From assembly GCF_046524175.1 (NCBI RefSeq), contig NZ_JBEFZF010000008.1, positions 62,001 through 126,000 of the forward strand: 64,000 nt of DNA. The letters run 5' to 3'. Positions 41,610 to 50,073 of this stretch are shown piece after piece (position 1 is the stretch's first letter; each line of letters starts with the position of its first letter). Under the pieces are notes generated by a model, which searched no databases, was not told the origin of the DNA, and saw only the letters and a program-made list of their open reading frames with translations. This stretch comes from Spongiivirga sp046524175. GTDB taxonomy: Bacteria > Bacteroidota > Bacteroidia > Flavobacteriales > Flavobacteriaceae. Made by a program: the position numbers and the translations under genes.

Positions 41610-43046
41610 ATGAAGCACTTATACTTTTTCATTCTTATTCCCTTACTTTTTTCTTGTGGTCAATCAACTGACCGAAAGGGTGACATCGCATATTTTGGTG
41701 GGCAAATTGTGAATCCAAATGAGGATTTTGTTCTTCTTTTTAAGGACAATACCTTAATTGATACAATTAATCTTGATAAGAATAATCGTTTTTTACTACA
41801 AATAGATTCAGTTTTACCAGGACTTTATCATTTTTGGCATAGTCCGGAGTACCAATATGTTCATATAGAACCCGGTGATAGCATCTTGCTTAGATTAAAT
41901 ACCTTTGAATTTGATGAATCGTTGGTTTTTTCAGGAAAAGGAGGGGAAAAAAACAACTTTTTGCTAGAAACATATCTTGATCACGAAGAAGAGACGGATT
42001 ATACGTTTAGTCTGTATGAATTTCCCCCGGAGCACTTTATGAATGCGGTAGATTCAATGCAGCATTTGAAGCTTAACAAGTTCGATAAATTTATTGTTGA
42101 CAATGAAATTTCTGAAAACGCCCAGACATTACTTTTAGCAACTATCAATTATCCGCACTATAGAACAAAAGAGCTTTATCCGTTTAGACATAAAAACAAA
42201 TTTGGTAGAGATAATGCCAATGAAATGCCAGATAATTTTTATGCATTTCGTAAGGAGGTTGATTTTAACAATGAAATGCTCAGTCATTATCGGCAATATA
42301 TAAACTATTTAAAGTCTTACGTAAACGGCGCTACATATGAGTATTGTAATGATCTGTGTGATCGTGATGTTACTAGCAAATCGTTGCACTATAGCACTCA
42401 CAAAATGGAGCTAATTGACAGTGTCGTAAAGGCTGATAAGGTTAAAAATATACTATTACGCCATACAGCTACTTCGTATTTGTTTGATAATCATGAACAT
42501 GTGAATGATGAAAAGTTCTTAACCATGTTCTTTAAATATTCGACTAACCCTCAGTATGATCGTGAAATAGACGATTTGTATCACAATATTCAAAATGTTC
42601 AAAAAGGGAAACCGCTACCAATAGTGAACCTTGTTGATGTTAATGGTAATGAACTTTCAACTCAAGACCTAAATAAAAACGAAGATGGTACTATTTACTA
42701 TTTCTGGTCTATTTATGAAAAAAGACATCTTAGAAGTTTAAACAGAAAAATTACTAAGTACCAGAATCGTTTTCCAAACCTACAGTTTATAGGAATTAAC
42801 ATTAATAGTGATCAAGAGAAGTGGATGAATACTTTAGCTACCACAAGTTTCAACAGCAAATCACAATTTAGAGCTAAGAACTTTGAAAGCATGAAAGAGA
42901 AGCTAATTATTCCTAGAATTCATAAAACTATTATCGTTGATGGTAATGGTAAAATCGTCAATGCATTTGCAAATTTGTTCGATGCCGACTTTGAGAGACA
43001 ACTTACCATTTTGAATGCTGATCGGGCTATTGTAAGTTCGAATTAA
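41610..43046 (+). CDS. Lipoprotein with Cys-less thioredoxin-like domain
   Basis: The protein has 478 residues from the ATG at 41610; an upstream in-frame ATG at 41586 would spoil the signal. The lipobox is LLFSC (Cys16). The N-terminal half is a beta-rich DUF4369-like region (about 30-120, VHIEPGDSILLRL). The C-terminal 150 residues look like a TlpA-type thioredoxin (LPIVNLVDVNGNEL, GTIYYFWSIYEKRHL, LQFIGININSD, PRIHKTIIVDGNGKIV). The CxxC active site is replaced by SIYEK. It should be an envelope protein with a binding rather than a redox role. Confidence 0.82.
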   Translation: MKHLYFFILIPLLFSCGQSTDRKGDIAYFGGQIVNPNEDFVLLFKDNTLIDTINLDKNNRFLLQIDSVLPGLYHFWHSPEYQYVHIEPGDSILLRLNTFEFDESLVFSGKGGEKNNFLLETYLDHEEETDYTFSLYEFPPEHFMNAVDSMQHLKLNKFDKFIVDNEISENAQTLLLATINYPHYRTKELYPFRHKNKFGRDNANEMPDNFYAFRKEVDFNNEMLSHYRQYINYLKSYVNGATYEYCNDLCDRDVTSKSLHYSTHKMELIDSVVKADKVKNILLRHTATSYLFDNHEHVNDEKFLTMFFKYSTNPQYDREIDDLYHNIQNVQKGKPLPIVNLVDVNGNELSTQDLNKNEDGTIYYFWSIYEKRHLRSLNRKITKYQNRFPNLQFIGININSDQEKWMNTLATTSFNSKSQFRAKNFESMKEKLIIPRIHKTIIVDGNGKIVNAFANLFDADFERQLTILNADRAIVSSN

Positions 43047-43074
43047 TTCCTAAAAAAACATACCAAAAATCAAT

Positions 43075-43097
43075 AAGAGCCTATATGGCTCTTTTTT
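43075..43097 (+). terminator. Terminator after the 41610 lipoprotein gene
   Basis: A 7-bp stem AAGAGCC / GGCTCTT with a 5-nt loop is followed by T on the plus strand. Confidence 0.85.
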
Positions 43098-43191
43098 ATT
43101 TCTGTTATCTTTTAAACCGCTAACATGTTAACCTCCCCTCCTATTCACACCACTAAGGATTAAATATACGTTGAACAAATCCTTAGAAATC

Positions 43192-44925
43192 ATGAAAACG
43201 ATAACAACAATTTATCTCCTATTGTTCTTTTCTGCTATCAGTGCTCAAATTAAACCTACTAGTAAGTTTAATCGAAATGTTACAGTCAAAAACAATAATA
43301 TTAAAAAGATCGGCTCGACATTGCTTCAACAAAACAACTCCATTGAAATGTGTAGTGCAATGGACTTTGACTTCCCTCCTGTGCTTCCGAATGCCGTAGT
43401 GATACTACCGAATGTAATTTGGGATAATGGCGCCACATTAAAAGTTGCCTTTGTCTCATCTTCTAATCAACCAAAAAAGGCTCAACGACTTACAGTTGAA
43501 GCCAAAGTGAAAAAATATGCAAAAGAATGGGAAAAACATGCTAACATCAAATTTCAATTCACCACAAACAGCAGTTCGGCCGATATTCGCATAGGCATGG
43601 ACACCACCAGCGGGTGGTGGTCAAAAATAGGAACCGATGCTAAAAATTTTACAGGAAAAACTATGAATTTTGGCTGGGATGGTAGCGACATTAAAAATGG
43701 CATAAGCGAAAGTAGATATAAACGCACTATACTGCATGAGTTTGGTCATGCATTAGGGTTAAAACACGAACATCAAAACCCTGCAGCCGGAATTTGTTGG
43801 GATTGGAAAAAAGCTATCGCCTTTTATAAGAGAACTAACGGATGGTCAGAGAAAAAAACCCGAGGTAATTTAGAAGCTCTATCTACTCGTAATATCGGCA
43901 ATTCAACTCGTTTTGACCCTAAATCAATTATGATTTATGGCATAAGCAACAGTATTACTAGCTGTGATTTCGAAGTTAAATCGAATTCTGAACTTTCATC
44001 ATTTGATAAAATCGGAATTGGAAACATCTATCCCAATCGCACAAATAGACATTTACTGGGTCCCGGCTTGTTTGCATATCAATGGACCTCAGGATGGGAT
44101 AATGTTGAAGTGGTTAAAATTGGAAATACAAACTATCTCTTTATGCTAAAGTCTAAAACGGGCGATGTCCATATAAATCGACTAAATCAAAACGGATCCG
44201 TAGGAGCTAAAATATTTGACAAAAAATGGACAACTGGATGGACCACTGTTAGAATTTTCCAAAGAGGTTCGCAAAGTTTCTTGTTTCTACTTAAAAAGGG
44301 TACCGGAGACGTACACATCCATAAATTTAATAGTAATGGGACAGTCGGCCCTAGGGTCTATGATAAAAAATGGACATCGGGATGGTCGATTGCAGAATTT
44401 TATAATCAAGGATCTAACGGTTTCCTCTATTTGAGGAAAACTGCAACAGGTAAATCGAAAATTTTTAAAGTAAATACAAATGGGACCATTGGTTCTCAAA
44501 TTCGTGAAACTAACGGAACCCCCGGATGGTCCCTTGCCAAGGTATTTCAAACCAATTTTCAAAAGCATCTTTTTCTTTATAGATCGTCTACCGGAGAGGC
44601 CCGCATTTATAAACTTAATAGTAATGGCTTAGTTGGTGGGCGAACTTACAATAAGACCTGGACCCGAGGATGGACCACAGCCGAATTCAAAGGTAGCAAC
44701 CATCAACAATACATTTTTTTGATGAAATACAAAGATGGGAAAATCAAGCAAAATTTTGTGAGCGCTAGCGGAACAGTTGGAGACAATGTCTTTGACAATA
44801 ATCTAAATAGACCGGACATTGGATGGAGCGCTGCAAAGTTCTTTACAAACGGCTCAAAGAACTATGTTTTTTTAATGAATAAGAAAAAAGGAACTGCGGT
44901 AATCAACAAAGTTTATAATAATTAA
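43192..44925 (+). CDS. Secreted metzincin-type metalloprotease with six C-terminal repeats
   Basis: The protein has 577 residues from the ATG at 43192, which gives a clean signal peptide (MKTITTIYLLLFFSAISAQ). The protease domain (about 60-285) has the zinc motif HEFGHALGLKHEH with His182, Glu183, His186 and His192, and a Met-turn in SIMIYGI, like astacin/M12 or related metzincins. From about residue 290 there are six repeats of about 48 residues, each with Trp-x-x-Gly-Trp, an FLFL strand, a TGxxxI stretch and a GTVG turn. They probably form a beta-propeller for binding. No type IX secretion C-terminal domain follows. Confidence 0.88.
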   Translation: MKTITTIYLLLFFSAISAQIKPTSKFNRNVTVKNNNIKKIGSTLLQQNNSIEMCSAMDFDFPPVLPNAVVILPNVIWDNGATLKVAFVSSSNQPKKAQRLTVEAKVKKYAKEWEKHANIKFQFTTNSSSADIRIGMDTTSGWWSKIGTDAKNFTGKTMNFGWDGSDIKNGISESRYKRTILHEFGHALGLKHEHQNPAAGICWDWKKAIAFYKRTNGWSEKKTRGNLEALSTRNIGNSTRFDPKSIMIYGISNSITSCDFEVKSNSELSSFDKIGIGNIYPNRTNRHLLGPGLFAYQWTSGWDNVEVVKIGNTNYLFMLKSKTGDVHINRLNQNGSVGAKIFDKKWTTGWTTVRIFQRGSQSFLFLLKKGTGDVHIHKFNSNGTVGPRVYDKKWTSGWSIAEFYNQGSNGFLYLRKTATGKSKIFKVNTNGTIGSQIRETNGTPGWSLAKVFQTNFQKHLFLYRSSTGEARIYKLNSNGLVGGRTYNKTWTRGWTTAEFKGSNHQQYIFLMKYKDGKIKQNFVSASGTVGDNVFDNNLNRPDIGWSAAKFFTNGSKNYVFLMNKKKGTAVINKVYNN

Positions 44926-44948
44926 AAACGCTATAACACAGAGCCTAA

Positions 44949-44981
44949 AAAAAGCCCGAACTAAAATAGTTTGGGCTTTAC
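44949..44981 (+). terminator. Bidirectional terminator between metzincin and transaldolase genes
   Basis: AAAGCCCGAACTA pairs with TAGTTTGGGCTTT (one G-U pair) across a short AAA loop, with flanking A and T. It lies between convergent genes. Confidence 0.85.
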
Positions 44982-45004
44982 TTATGTTAATCTATCAGTG
45001 CGTA

Positions 45005-45661
45005 TTAAGCATTTCCCTTTTTGTAATCGGCTAAAAACTTCTCCAAACCTATATCGGTAAGCGGATGTTTTAATAACCCTTCTATTGATGAAAGTGGTCC
45101 TGTCATTACATCAGCTCCGATTTTAGCGCAATCAATTACATGCATAGTATGGCGTACTGAAGCTGCCAAAATTTCTGTTTCAAAAGCATAATTATCAAAA
45201 ATTAAGCGAATTTCAGCGATCAGGTTCAACCCGTCAGTAGAAATATCATCTAAACGACCAATAAATGGAGACACATAGGTGGCACCTGCCTTAGCAGCCA
45301 ATAACGCCTGCCCTGCTGAAAAAATCAAAGTGCAATTAGTTCTTATTCCTTTGTCGCTAAAATGTTTTATTGCCTTTACCCCTTCTTTGATCATTGGCAC
45401 TTTTACAACAATTTGAGGATGCAAGGCTGCTAACGCCTCGCCTTCTTTTATAATTCCCTCATAATCCGTAGATATTACCTCTGCGGATACATCACCATCA
45501 ACGATCTCACAAATTGCTTTATAGTGATTAATGATATTATCCTGACCTGTAATACCTTCTTTAGCCATTAAGGACGGATTGGTGGTTACACCATCTAAAA
45601 TACCAAGTGCTTGAGCTTCCTTTATTTGATCAAGGTTTGCGGTATCGATAAAAAATTTCAT
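45005..45661 (-). CDS. tal: Transaldolase, small (TalC-like) form
   Basis: This 218-residue class I aldolase has MKFFIDTANLDQIKEA, GVTTNPSLMAKEG, the Schiff-base Lys in QIVVKVPM and TNCTLIFSAGQALLAAKAGATYVSPFIGRLDDI. It belongs to the fructose-6-phosphate aldolase/transaldolase C family. The motif SAEVIST has Glu where true fructose-6-phosphate aldolases have Gln, which supports transaldolase activity in the pentose phosphate pathway. The gene is followed by a bidirectional terminator, and the SDR gene lies 90 bp upstream. Confidence 0.92.
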   Translation of the reverse strand: MKFFIDTANLDQIKEAQALGILDGVTTNPSLMAKEGITGQDNIINHYKAICEIVDGDVSAEVISTDYEGIIKEGEALAALHPQIVVKVPMIKEGVKAIKHFSDKGIRTNCTLIFSAGQALLAAKAGATYVSPFIGRLDDISTDGLNLIAEIRLIFDNYAFETEILAASVRHTMHVIDCAKIGADVMTGPLSSIEGLLKHPLTDIGLEKFLADYKKGNA

Positions 45662-45751
45662 AGTTGTTGTGCTTATTATTTGTTTAGCAAATTAATGGTG
45701 TAAAAGTAAACAGTTAATCAGTAATTAAGTCACATTAAACTGTGTTTTTAT

Positions 45752-46558
45752 TTACAGTTTATAATGGTTTACCAACAATTTTTCATACACCTTATCTGGT
45801 AGCGCCCGTTTTAACACTATTGAAAATTTTTGCATGAAAGCCCCTACTTTATAGTGTATTCTAGGCTTTTTCGTCAGAATGATTTTATACACTTGTTTCG
45901 CAACATCATTTGGATCACCTCCCTGATCGACATGCGCATCCATTTCTTTAAGCGACATTCCATAAGTTTCCTTATAGGGCGAATCATCAAAAACAGGAGT
46001 ATGGTAGCGACCAGATGCAATATTGGTAGCAAAATCTCCCGGAGCTACATTGGTGATTTGAATACCAAATGCTTTGGTCTCCATCCGCATTGCCTCGGTA
46101 ATTAATTCTAATGCCCCCTTAGTAGCTGAGTAAACACCTCTAAACGGTAATCCCATATATCCGGCAATAGAAGTAATATTAACTATTAGTCCACTACCTT
46201 GCTTACGCATATGTGGCAAAACCGCTTTCATAACGCTAATGGGGCCATAGAAATTGGTGTCGAAAGCAAACTTCATTTCTTCAATAGGGGTCTCTTCAAT
46301 TGGGCCAGTAATCCCCATCCCTGCATTGTTAATTAATACATCGAGCTTACCCTGCTCAGCTATGACCGTATTTACTGTATTCTGGATCGTATCCTGTTTT
46401 GTTACATCCAATTGAAGTAATTTGAAAGCATTCCCATCAGTAAACTGATCAGGATTTCGACTGGTACCATATATGACAAAACCTTTGTCTTTTAAAAAAA
46501 GTGCAATGCTTTTACCAATTCCTGAAGAGGCTCCGGTAATTAAAACTACTTTCGGCAT
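45752..46558 (-). CDS. Short-chain dehydrogenase/reductase
   Basis: This 268-residue Rossmann enzyme has the cofactor motif TGASSGIGKSIA, NNAGMGITG, catalytic Ser in VNITSIAG and Tyr-x-x-x-Lys in YSATKGALE. The Arg after the second strand (YGTSRNP) suggests NADP preference. It is a classical SDR close to the uncharacterised oxidoreductases of Bacteroidota; the substrate is not known. The C-terminal tail ends HYKL and has no membrane segment. Confidence 0.92.
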   Translation of the reverse strand: MPKVVLITGASSGIGKSIALFLKDKGFVIYGTSRNPDQFTDGNAFKLLQLDVTKQDTIQNTVNTVIAEQGKLDVLINNAGMGITGPIEETPIEEMKFAFDTNFYGPISVMKAVLPHMRKQGSGLIVNITSIAGYMGLPFRGVYSATKGALELITEAMRMETKAFGIQITNVAPGDFATNIASGRYHTPVFDDSPYKETYGMSLKEMDAHVDQGGDPNDVAKQVYKIILTKKPRIHYKVGAFMQKFSIVLKRALPDKVYEKLLVNHYKL

Positions 46559-46631
46559 AAACTAATGTTGGAATTAAGTTGCAAAGAAAAGTAAAATTAC
46601 ATCAACTTAATACTTAAAAATAGGGCACAAA

Positions 46632-46730
46632 AAAAGGCAAGCGACCTACATCACACCGCTACGACCGTCTACCCTTGCTGTGTTCCCACCCTGGGGGATT
46701 CAACAGGAGCTGGTTGTGTAGGACTTGCCG
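46632..46730 (-). ncRNA. ffs: Signal recognition particle RNA, small bacterial form
   Basis: A minus-strand RNA of about 100 nt. The ends pair (GGCAAG with CTTGCC, CCTACA with TGTAGG), and the apical part carries the conserved helix 8 loop pattern CCAGG...GGAA...AGCA (plus-strand TGCTGTGTTCCCACCCTGG). A T-run on the minus strand at 46635-46629 ends the transcript. It is the RNA scaffold for Ffh. A consensus -7 box lies just upstream. The rest of the 379-bp gap around it (46559-46631 and 46743-46937) shows no further gene. Confidence 0.92.
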
Positions 46731-46734
46731 ACTG

Positions 46735-46742
46735 CAAAGATA
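46735..46742 (-). promoter_or_regulatory. -7 box of the SRP RNA promoter
   Basis: Minus-strand TATCTTTG matches the Bacteroidota -7 consensus. The expected start of transcription, about 6 bp on, coincides with the 5' end of the SRP RNA. A -33 TTG lies about 22 bp upstream. Confidence 0.7.
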
Positions 46743-46937
46743 CTACAATTTAAAATCTAGCAGGCAATTATTAGACTTAAATTTAACTTTTTGAAGCTCC
46801 TTTAACTATTCATTTTAATATGTGATAGTTATCTAATAAAAAGTTGAAAAAACTATTGATAATTCAAATTAAAAAGGGCTTATCATACTATTATTAAAGA
46901 GTAAAATGAATAAATTGCCTAAAATTTAAATGAAATA

Positions 46938-47999
46938 ATGAAGGTTTTTAGAATAACGCTGATCCTAGTGACATTTGGCCTCCAATTTTCCTGCAATGGT
47001 GGAAAAAAAGCAAGAGGATCGAATTTTGCGGTACAATTGCTAACCAAAAAAAAGCATATTAACACAAATGATGTGTTGCGTTTCAGTTTGGTGAATAACA
47101 AAGGTATCACTGTCGATTCTATTACCTATAAAATTGATGGTGAAAGTGAAGATCAGGTTACTACCTCTTCTAACTTTGAACTTTCTCTAAATAATGCACC
47201 ACTTGGTAAACATGATGTTCTCTTTTCTATTTACCATGATAATGAGGTCGAGTTAGTTCGACTACCAGTCAGTATTTTTTCAAGTGAGAAACCAAAGGTG
47301 TATGGCTACAAAGTCATCAACGAATATCCGCATGATATAAAGGCCTTTACACAAGGTTTAGAATTTAAAGGCGATACGTTATACGAAAGTACCGGAAAGC
47401 GTGGCGCTTCGTCAATACGTATAGTTGACTTAAAATCAGGATCTGTAAACAGGAAAGCTGATCTGGCAGCCAATCATTTCGGAGAAGGAATTACGATTTT
47501 AAATAACAAATTGTACGCGCTAACTTGGCAAGCAGGTATCGGCTTTGTTTACGATCCCATTAGTCTTGAGAAAAAAGAAAGCTTTCAATATGGGCAAAGT
47601 AAAGAAGGTTGGGGCTTTTGTAATGATGGTAATACTCTTTATAAATCAGATGGTACAGCTCATATTTGGCGTCTTAATCCAGATACGTTAATTGAGGAAG
47701 GTTCCATTCAAGTTTGCACTAATAACAAAATTTTAAAAGACATTAATGAGCTGGAATGGGTCAATGGCAAAATATATGCTAATACCTGGCAACCCAATAG
47801 AGAAGTTGCGGTAATTATCAATCCTAAAAATGGCGCAGTAGAAGGTGTTATTAATTTTGGAGGGCTAAAAGAGAAGGTATCTCAACATGATCAATTAGAT
47901 GTTTTAAATGGTATTGCCTACCACCCAACCAAGAAGACACTATTTGTTACCGGTAAATATTGGGATACATTGTTTGAAGTCGAATTGATCGAGCGATAA
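46938..47999 (+). CDS. Glutamine cyclotransferase-family lipoprotein
   Basis: The protein has 353 residues. The lipobox is LQFSC (Cys19). The N-terminal part (about 25-120) is an Ig-like domain. The C-terminal part (about 125-353) is a five-bladed propeller of the glutaminyl-peptide cyclotransferase type (PF05096), with AFTQGLEF, LYESTGKRGASSIR, GEGITILNNKLYALTWQ, WGFCNDGNTLYKSDG, INELEWVNGKIYANTW and VLNGIAYHP. It could cyclise N-terminal Gln to pyroglutamate; many secreted Bacteroidota proteins have such N-termini. The thioesterase gene follows 3 bp later. Confidence 0.9.
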   Translation: MKVFRITLILVTFGLQFSCNGGKKARGSNFAVQLLTKKKHINTNDVLRFSLVNNKGITVDSITYKIDGESEDQVTTSSNFELSLNNAPLGKHDVLFSIYHDNEVELVRLPVSIFSSEKPKVYGYKVINEYPHDIKAFTQGLEFKGDTLYESTGKRGASSIRIVDLKSGSVNRKADLAANHFGEGITILNNKLYALTWQAGIGFVYDPISLEKKESFQYGQSKEGWGFCNDGNTLYKSDGTAHIWRLNPDTLIEEGSIQVCTNNKILKDINELEWVNGKIYANTWQPNREVAVIINPKNGAVEGVINFGGLKEKVSQHDQLDVLNGIAYHPTKKTLFVTGKYWDTLFEVELIER

Positions 48000-48002
48000 T
48001 TA

Positions 48003-48392
48003 ATGAAACAACACAGTAAACAAATTATCGTCACCAACAATGATCTTGATGAAAACAAACATGTAAACAATGTACGTTACCTACTGTGGGTTCAAGATAT
48101 CGCTAAGGAGCATTGGGAACTGGTGGCGACACAAAAAGACAAAAAAGAGGTGGTTTGGTTTGCGATGGATCATCATATTAGCTACAAAAACCCCGCTTTT
48201 TTAGGTGAAAAATTGCTGATAACCACTTACGTTCAAAAAATGCGTGGGGCTATTTCAACCCGTATTGTTGAAATAATAAAAGAAGAAGATCAAACCTTAG
48301 TTTGTAAGACTGTTACTAACTGGTGTATGCTGAATAGAGCAACACAAAAACCGGCAAGAATGAATGATGAAATGATCGCAATGTTCATCTAA
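48003..48392 (+). CDS. Hot-dog fold acyl-CoA thioesterase
   Basis: This 129-residue 4HBT-type protein has the catalytic strand-helix pattern DLDENKHVNNVRYLLWVQD and the second strand DHHISYKNPAFLGEKLLITT. It should hydrolyse acyl-CoA or acyl-ACP in the cytoplasm. It lies 3 bp after the cyclotransferase gene and 15 bp before the beta-helix lipoprotein gene, so the three form an operon despite unlike locations in the cell. Confidence 0.88.
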   Translation: MKQHSKQIIVTNNDLDENKHVNNVRYLLWVQDIAKEHWELVATQKDKKEVVWFAMDHHISYKNPAFLGEKLLITTYVQKMRGAISTRIVEIIKEEDQTLVCKTVTNWCMLNRATQKPARMNDEMIAMFI

Positions 48393-48407
48393 TCTTTAAT
48401 TAATTAT

Positions 48408-49991
48408 TTGAAAACAAAAACAGAGCATATCGTAAAAGTTAAAAAAATAGCCTGGCTGCTCTCTACGCTATTGTTGTTTATGCTATGGAGCTCTTGCAGA
48501 AAAGACTTTGATACTGTGCCAAGCAGCGGAACTTTATCTTTTTCTAAGGATACCGTATATCTAGACACTGTATTTACCAATATTGGCTCCAGTACGTTTA
48601 ATCTAAAAGTTTATAACCGTTCTGACAACGATATTTCAATACCGACCATTAGTCTACGTGAAGGCAACAATAGTAAAATTAGATTAAGTGTAGATGGTAT
48701 TGCGGGTACTAGCTTTGAAGATATTACCATTTTAGCAAAAGACAGTATTTTCGTTTTTGTCGAAACCACTATTGATATCGAAGAGGTTGCTTCTGGAAAT
48801 CTTGAGTTTTTATATACCGATGCTATACAGTTTGACCAAGCCCCCAATCAACAAGAGGTTGAACTTGTTTCGTTGGTAAAGGATGCGGTTTTTTTATTTC
48901 CAGAACGTTTTGATGATGGCACCACTGAAAGTCTTATTCTGGGGGTAGGTACACCAAGTGAGACCGAAATAGAAGGTTTTTTACTTGATGATTCTGAGTT
49001 GAACTTTTCTAGCGAAAAGCCCTATGTCATCTACGGCTATGCAGCTGTAGGTGCCGATAAAGTGTTAAACATTGAAGCCGGATCTCGAATTCATTTTCAT
49101 AGAGATTCAGGTATTATTGTTGGTAATAATGGTAGTATTCAAGTAAATGGTTCATTAAGTAGTGACCAGACCTTGCTTGAAAATGAGGTGATTTTTGAAG
49201 GCGATAGGCTAGAAAGTTCATTTGATGATGTTGCCGGGCAGTGGGGAGCCATTTGGTTAACTGATGGAAGCACCAACAATCAAATAAACTATGCAACTAT
49301 TAAAAATGGGACGATCGGTCTTTTAGTTGATAATAATGATGGAGAAGGAAACCCAACATTAATTATAAAGAATAGTCAACTATTTAACCATTCAGACTTT
49401 GGTATGGTGGCACGTACCGCGACTATCGAAGCTGAAAATACTGTCTTTGGCAGTGCCGCACGCTCATCTGCTTTTTTAAGTATTGGCGGCACCTACAATT
49501 TTAAGCATTGTACGTTTGCGAACTATTTTAATGGAACTCGCTCTTTCCCGACCTTACTCATTAATAATTTTGTTGAGTTGCAAGATGGAAGCTTCTTTAC
49601 AAGTGACCTTGTTCAAGCACATTTTGCCAATTGCATTATCGAAGGTGATAATAATTTAGAGCTATTCTTGCAGCAAAATGATGCTGCTCAGCTTAATTAT
49701 AGCTTTACTAATTGTTTGCTTCAGTTTAATGATGTAAACAATCAATTTTCGGAAAATCCACTTTACGACTTTGACAATTTCAACCTTTTTGAAAATATGC
49801 TATTTAATGCAAATCCTGATTTTCTAAACCCTTCAGCCAATCAATTTCAAATTGGATTAGCTTCAGAGGGCTTGGGATTAGGAGATTCAAATACCGCTTC
49901 ACAGGTGCCACTGGATCTTTTAGGTGTCAATCGAACATCGAGCCCCGATCTGGGGGCTTATCAGGCAACCATGCTCCCCGAAGAAAATTAA
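48408..49991 (+). CDS. Lipoprotein with right-handed beta-helix
   Basis: The protein has 527 residues. It starts at TTG (48408); no ATG precedes the lipoprotein signal (lipobox LWSSC, Cys30). The first half (about 40-190) has Ig-like strands (TLSFSKDTVYLDTVFTNIG, FNLKVYNRSD). The second half (about 195-500) shows the repeating short strands and Asn/Gly turns of a parallel beta-helix (AGSRIHFHRDSGIIVGNNG, AIWLTDGSTNNQINYATI, FGMVARTATIEAENTVF). It is a common family of Bacteroidota envelope proteins of unknown role. It is third in an operon with the thioesterase gene. Confidence 0.82.
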   Translation: MKTKTEHIVKVKKIAWLLSTLLLFMLWSSCRKDFDTVPSSGTLSFSKDTVYLDTVFTNIGSSTFNLKVYNRSDNDISIPTISLREGNNSKIRLSVDGIAGTSFEDITILAKDSIFVFVETTIDIEEVASGNLEFLYTDAIQFDQAPNQQEVELVSLVKDAVFLFPERFDDGTTESLILGVGTPSETEIEGFLLDDSELNFSSEKPYVIYGYAAVGADKVLNIEAGSRIHFHRDSGIIVGNNGSIQVNGSLSSDQTLLENEVIFEGDRLESSFDDVAGQWGAIWLTDGSTNNQINYATIKNGTIGLLVDNNDGEGNPTLIIKNSQLFNHSDFGMVARTATIEAENTVFGSAARSSAFLSIGGTYNFKHCTFANYFNGTRSFPTLLINNFVELQDGSFFTSDLVQAHFANCIIEGDNNLELFLQQNDAAQLNYSFTNCLLQFNDVNNQFSENPLYDFDNFNLFENMLFNANPDFLNPSANQFQIGLASEGLGLGDSNTASQVPLDLLGVNRTSSPDLGAYQATMLPEEN

Positions 49992-50073
49992 TGATATACG
50001 AATAAAACTCAAAAAACGTTTTAAACCTTTATGAGATAACCAAGTCTACATTATTGGATAAAACAAGGTAACC

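Noticed and set aside
38092..44925. Type IX secretion C-terminal domain on the S8 protease or metzincin
   Set aside because: Neither protein has the extra C-terminal beta-domain; the first is a lipoprotein and the second ends in propeller-like repeats.
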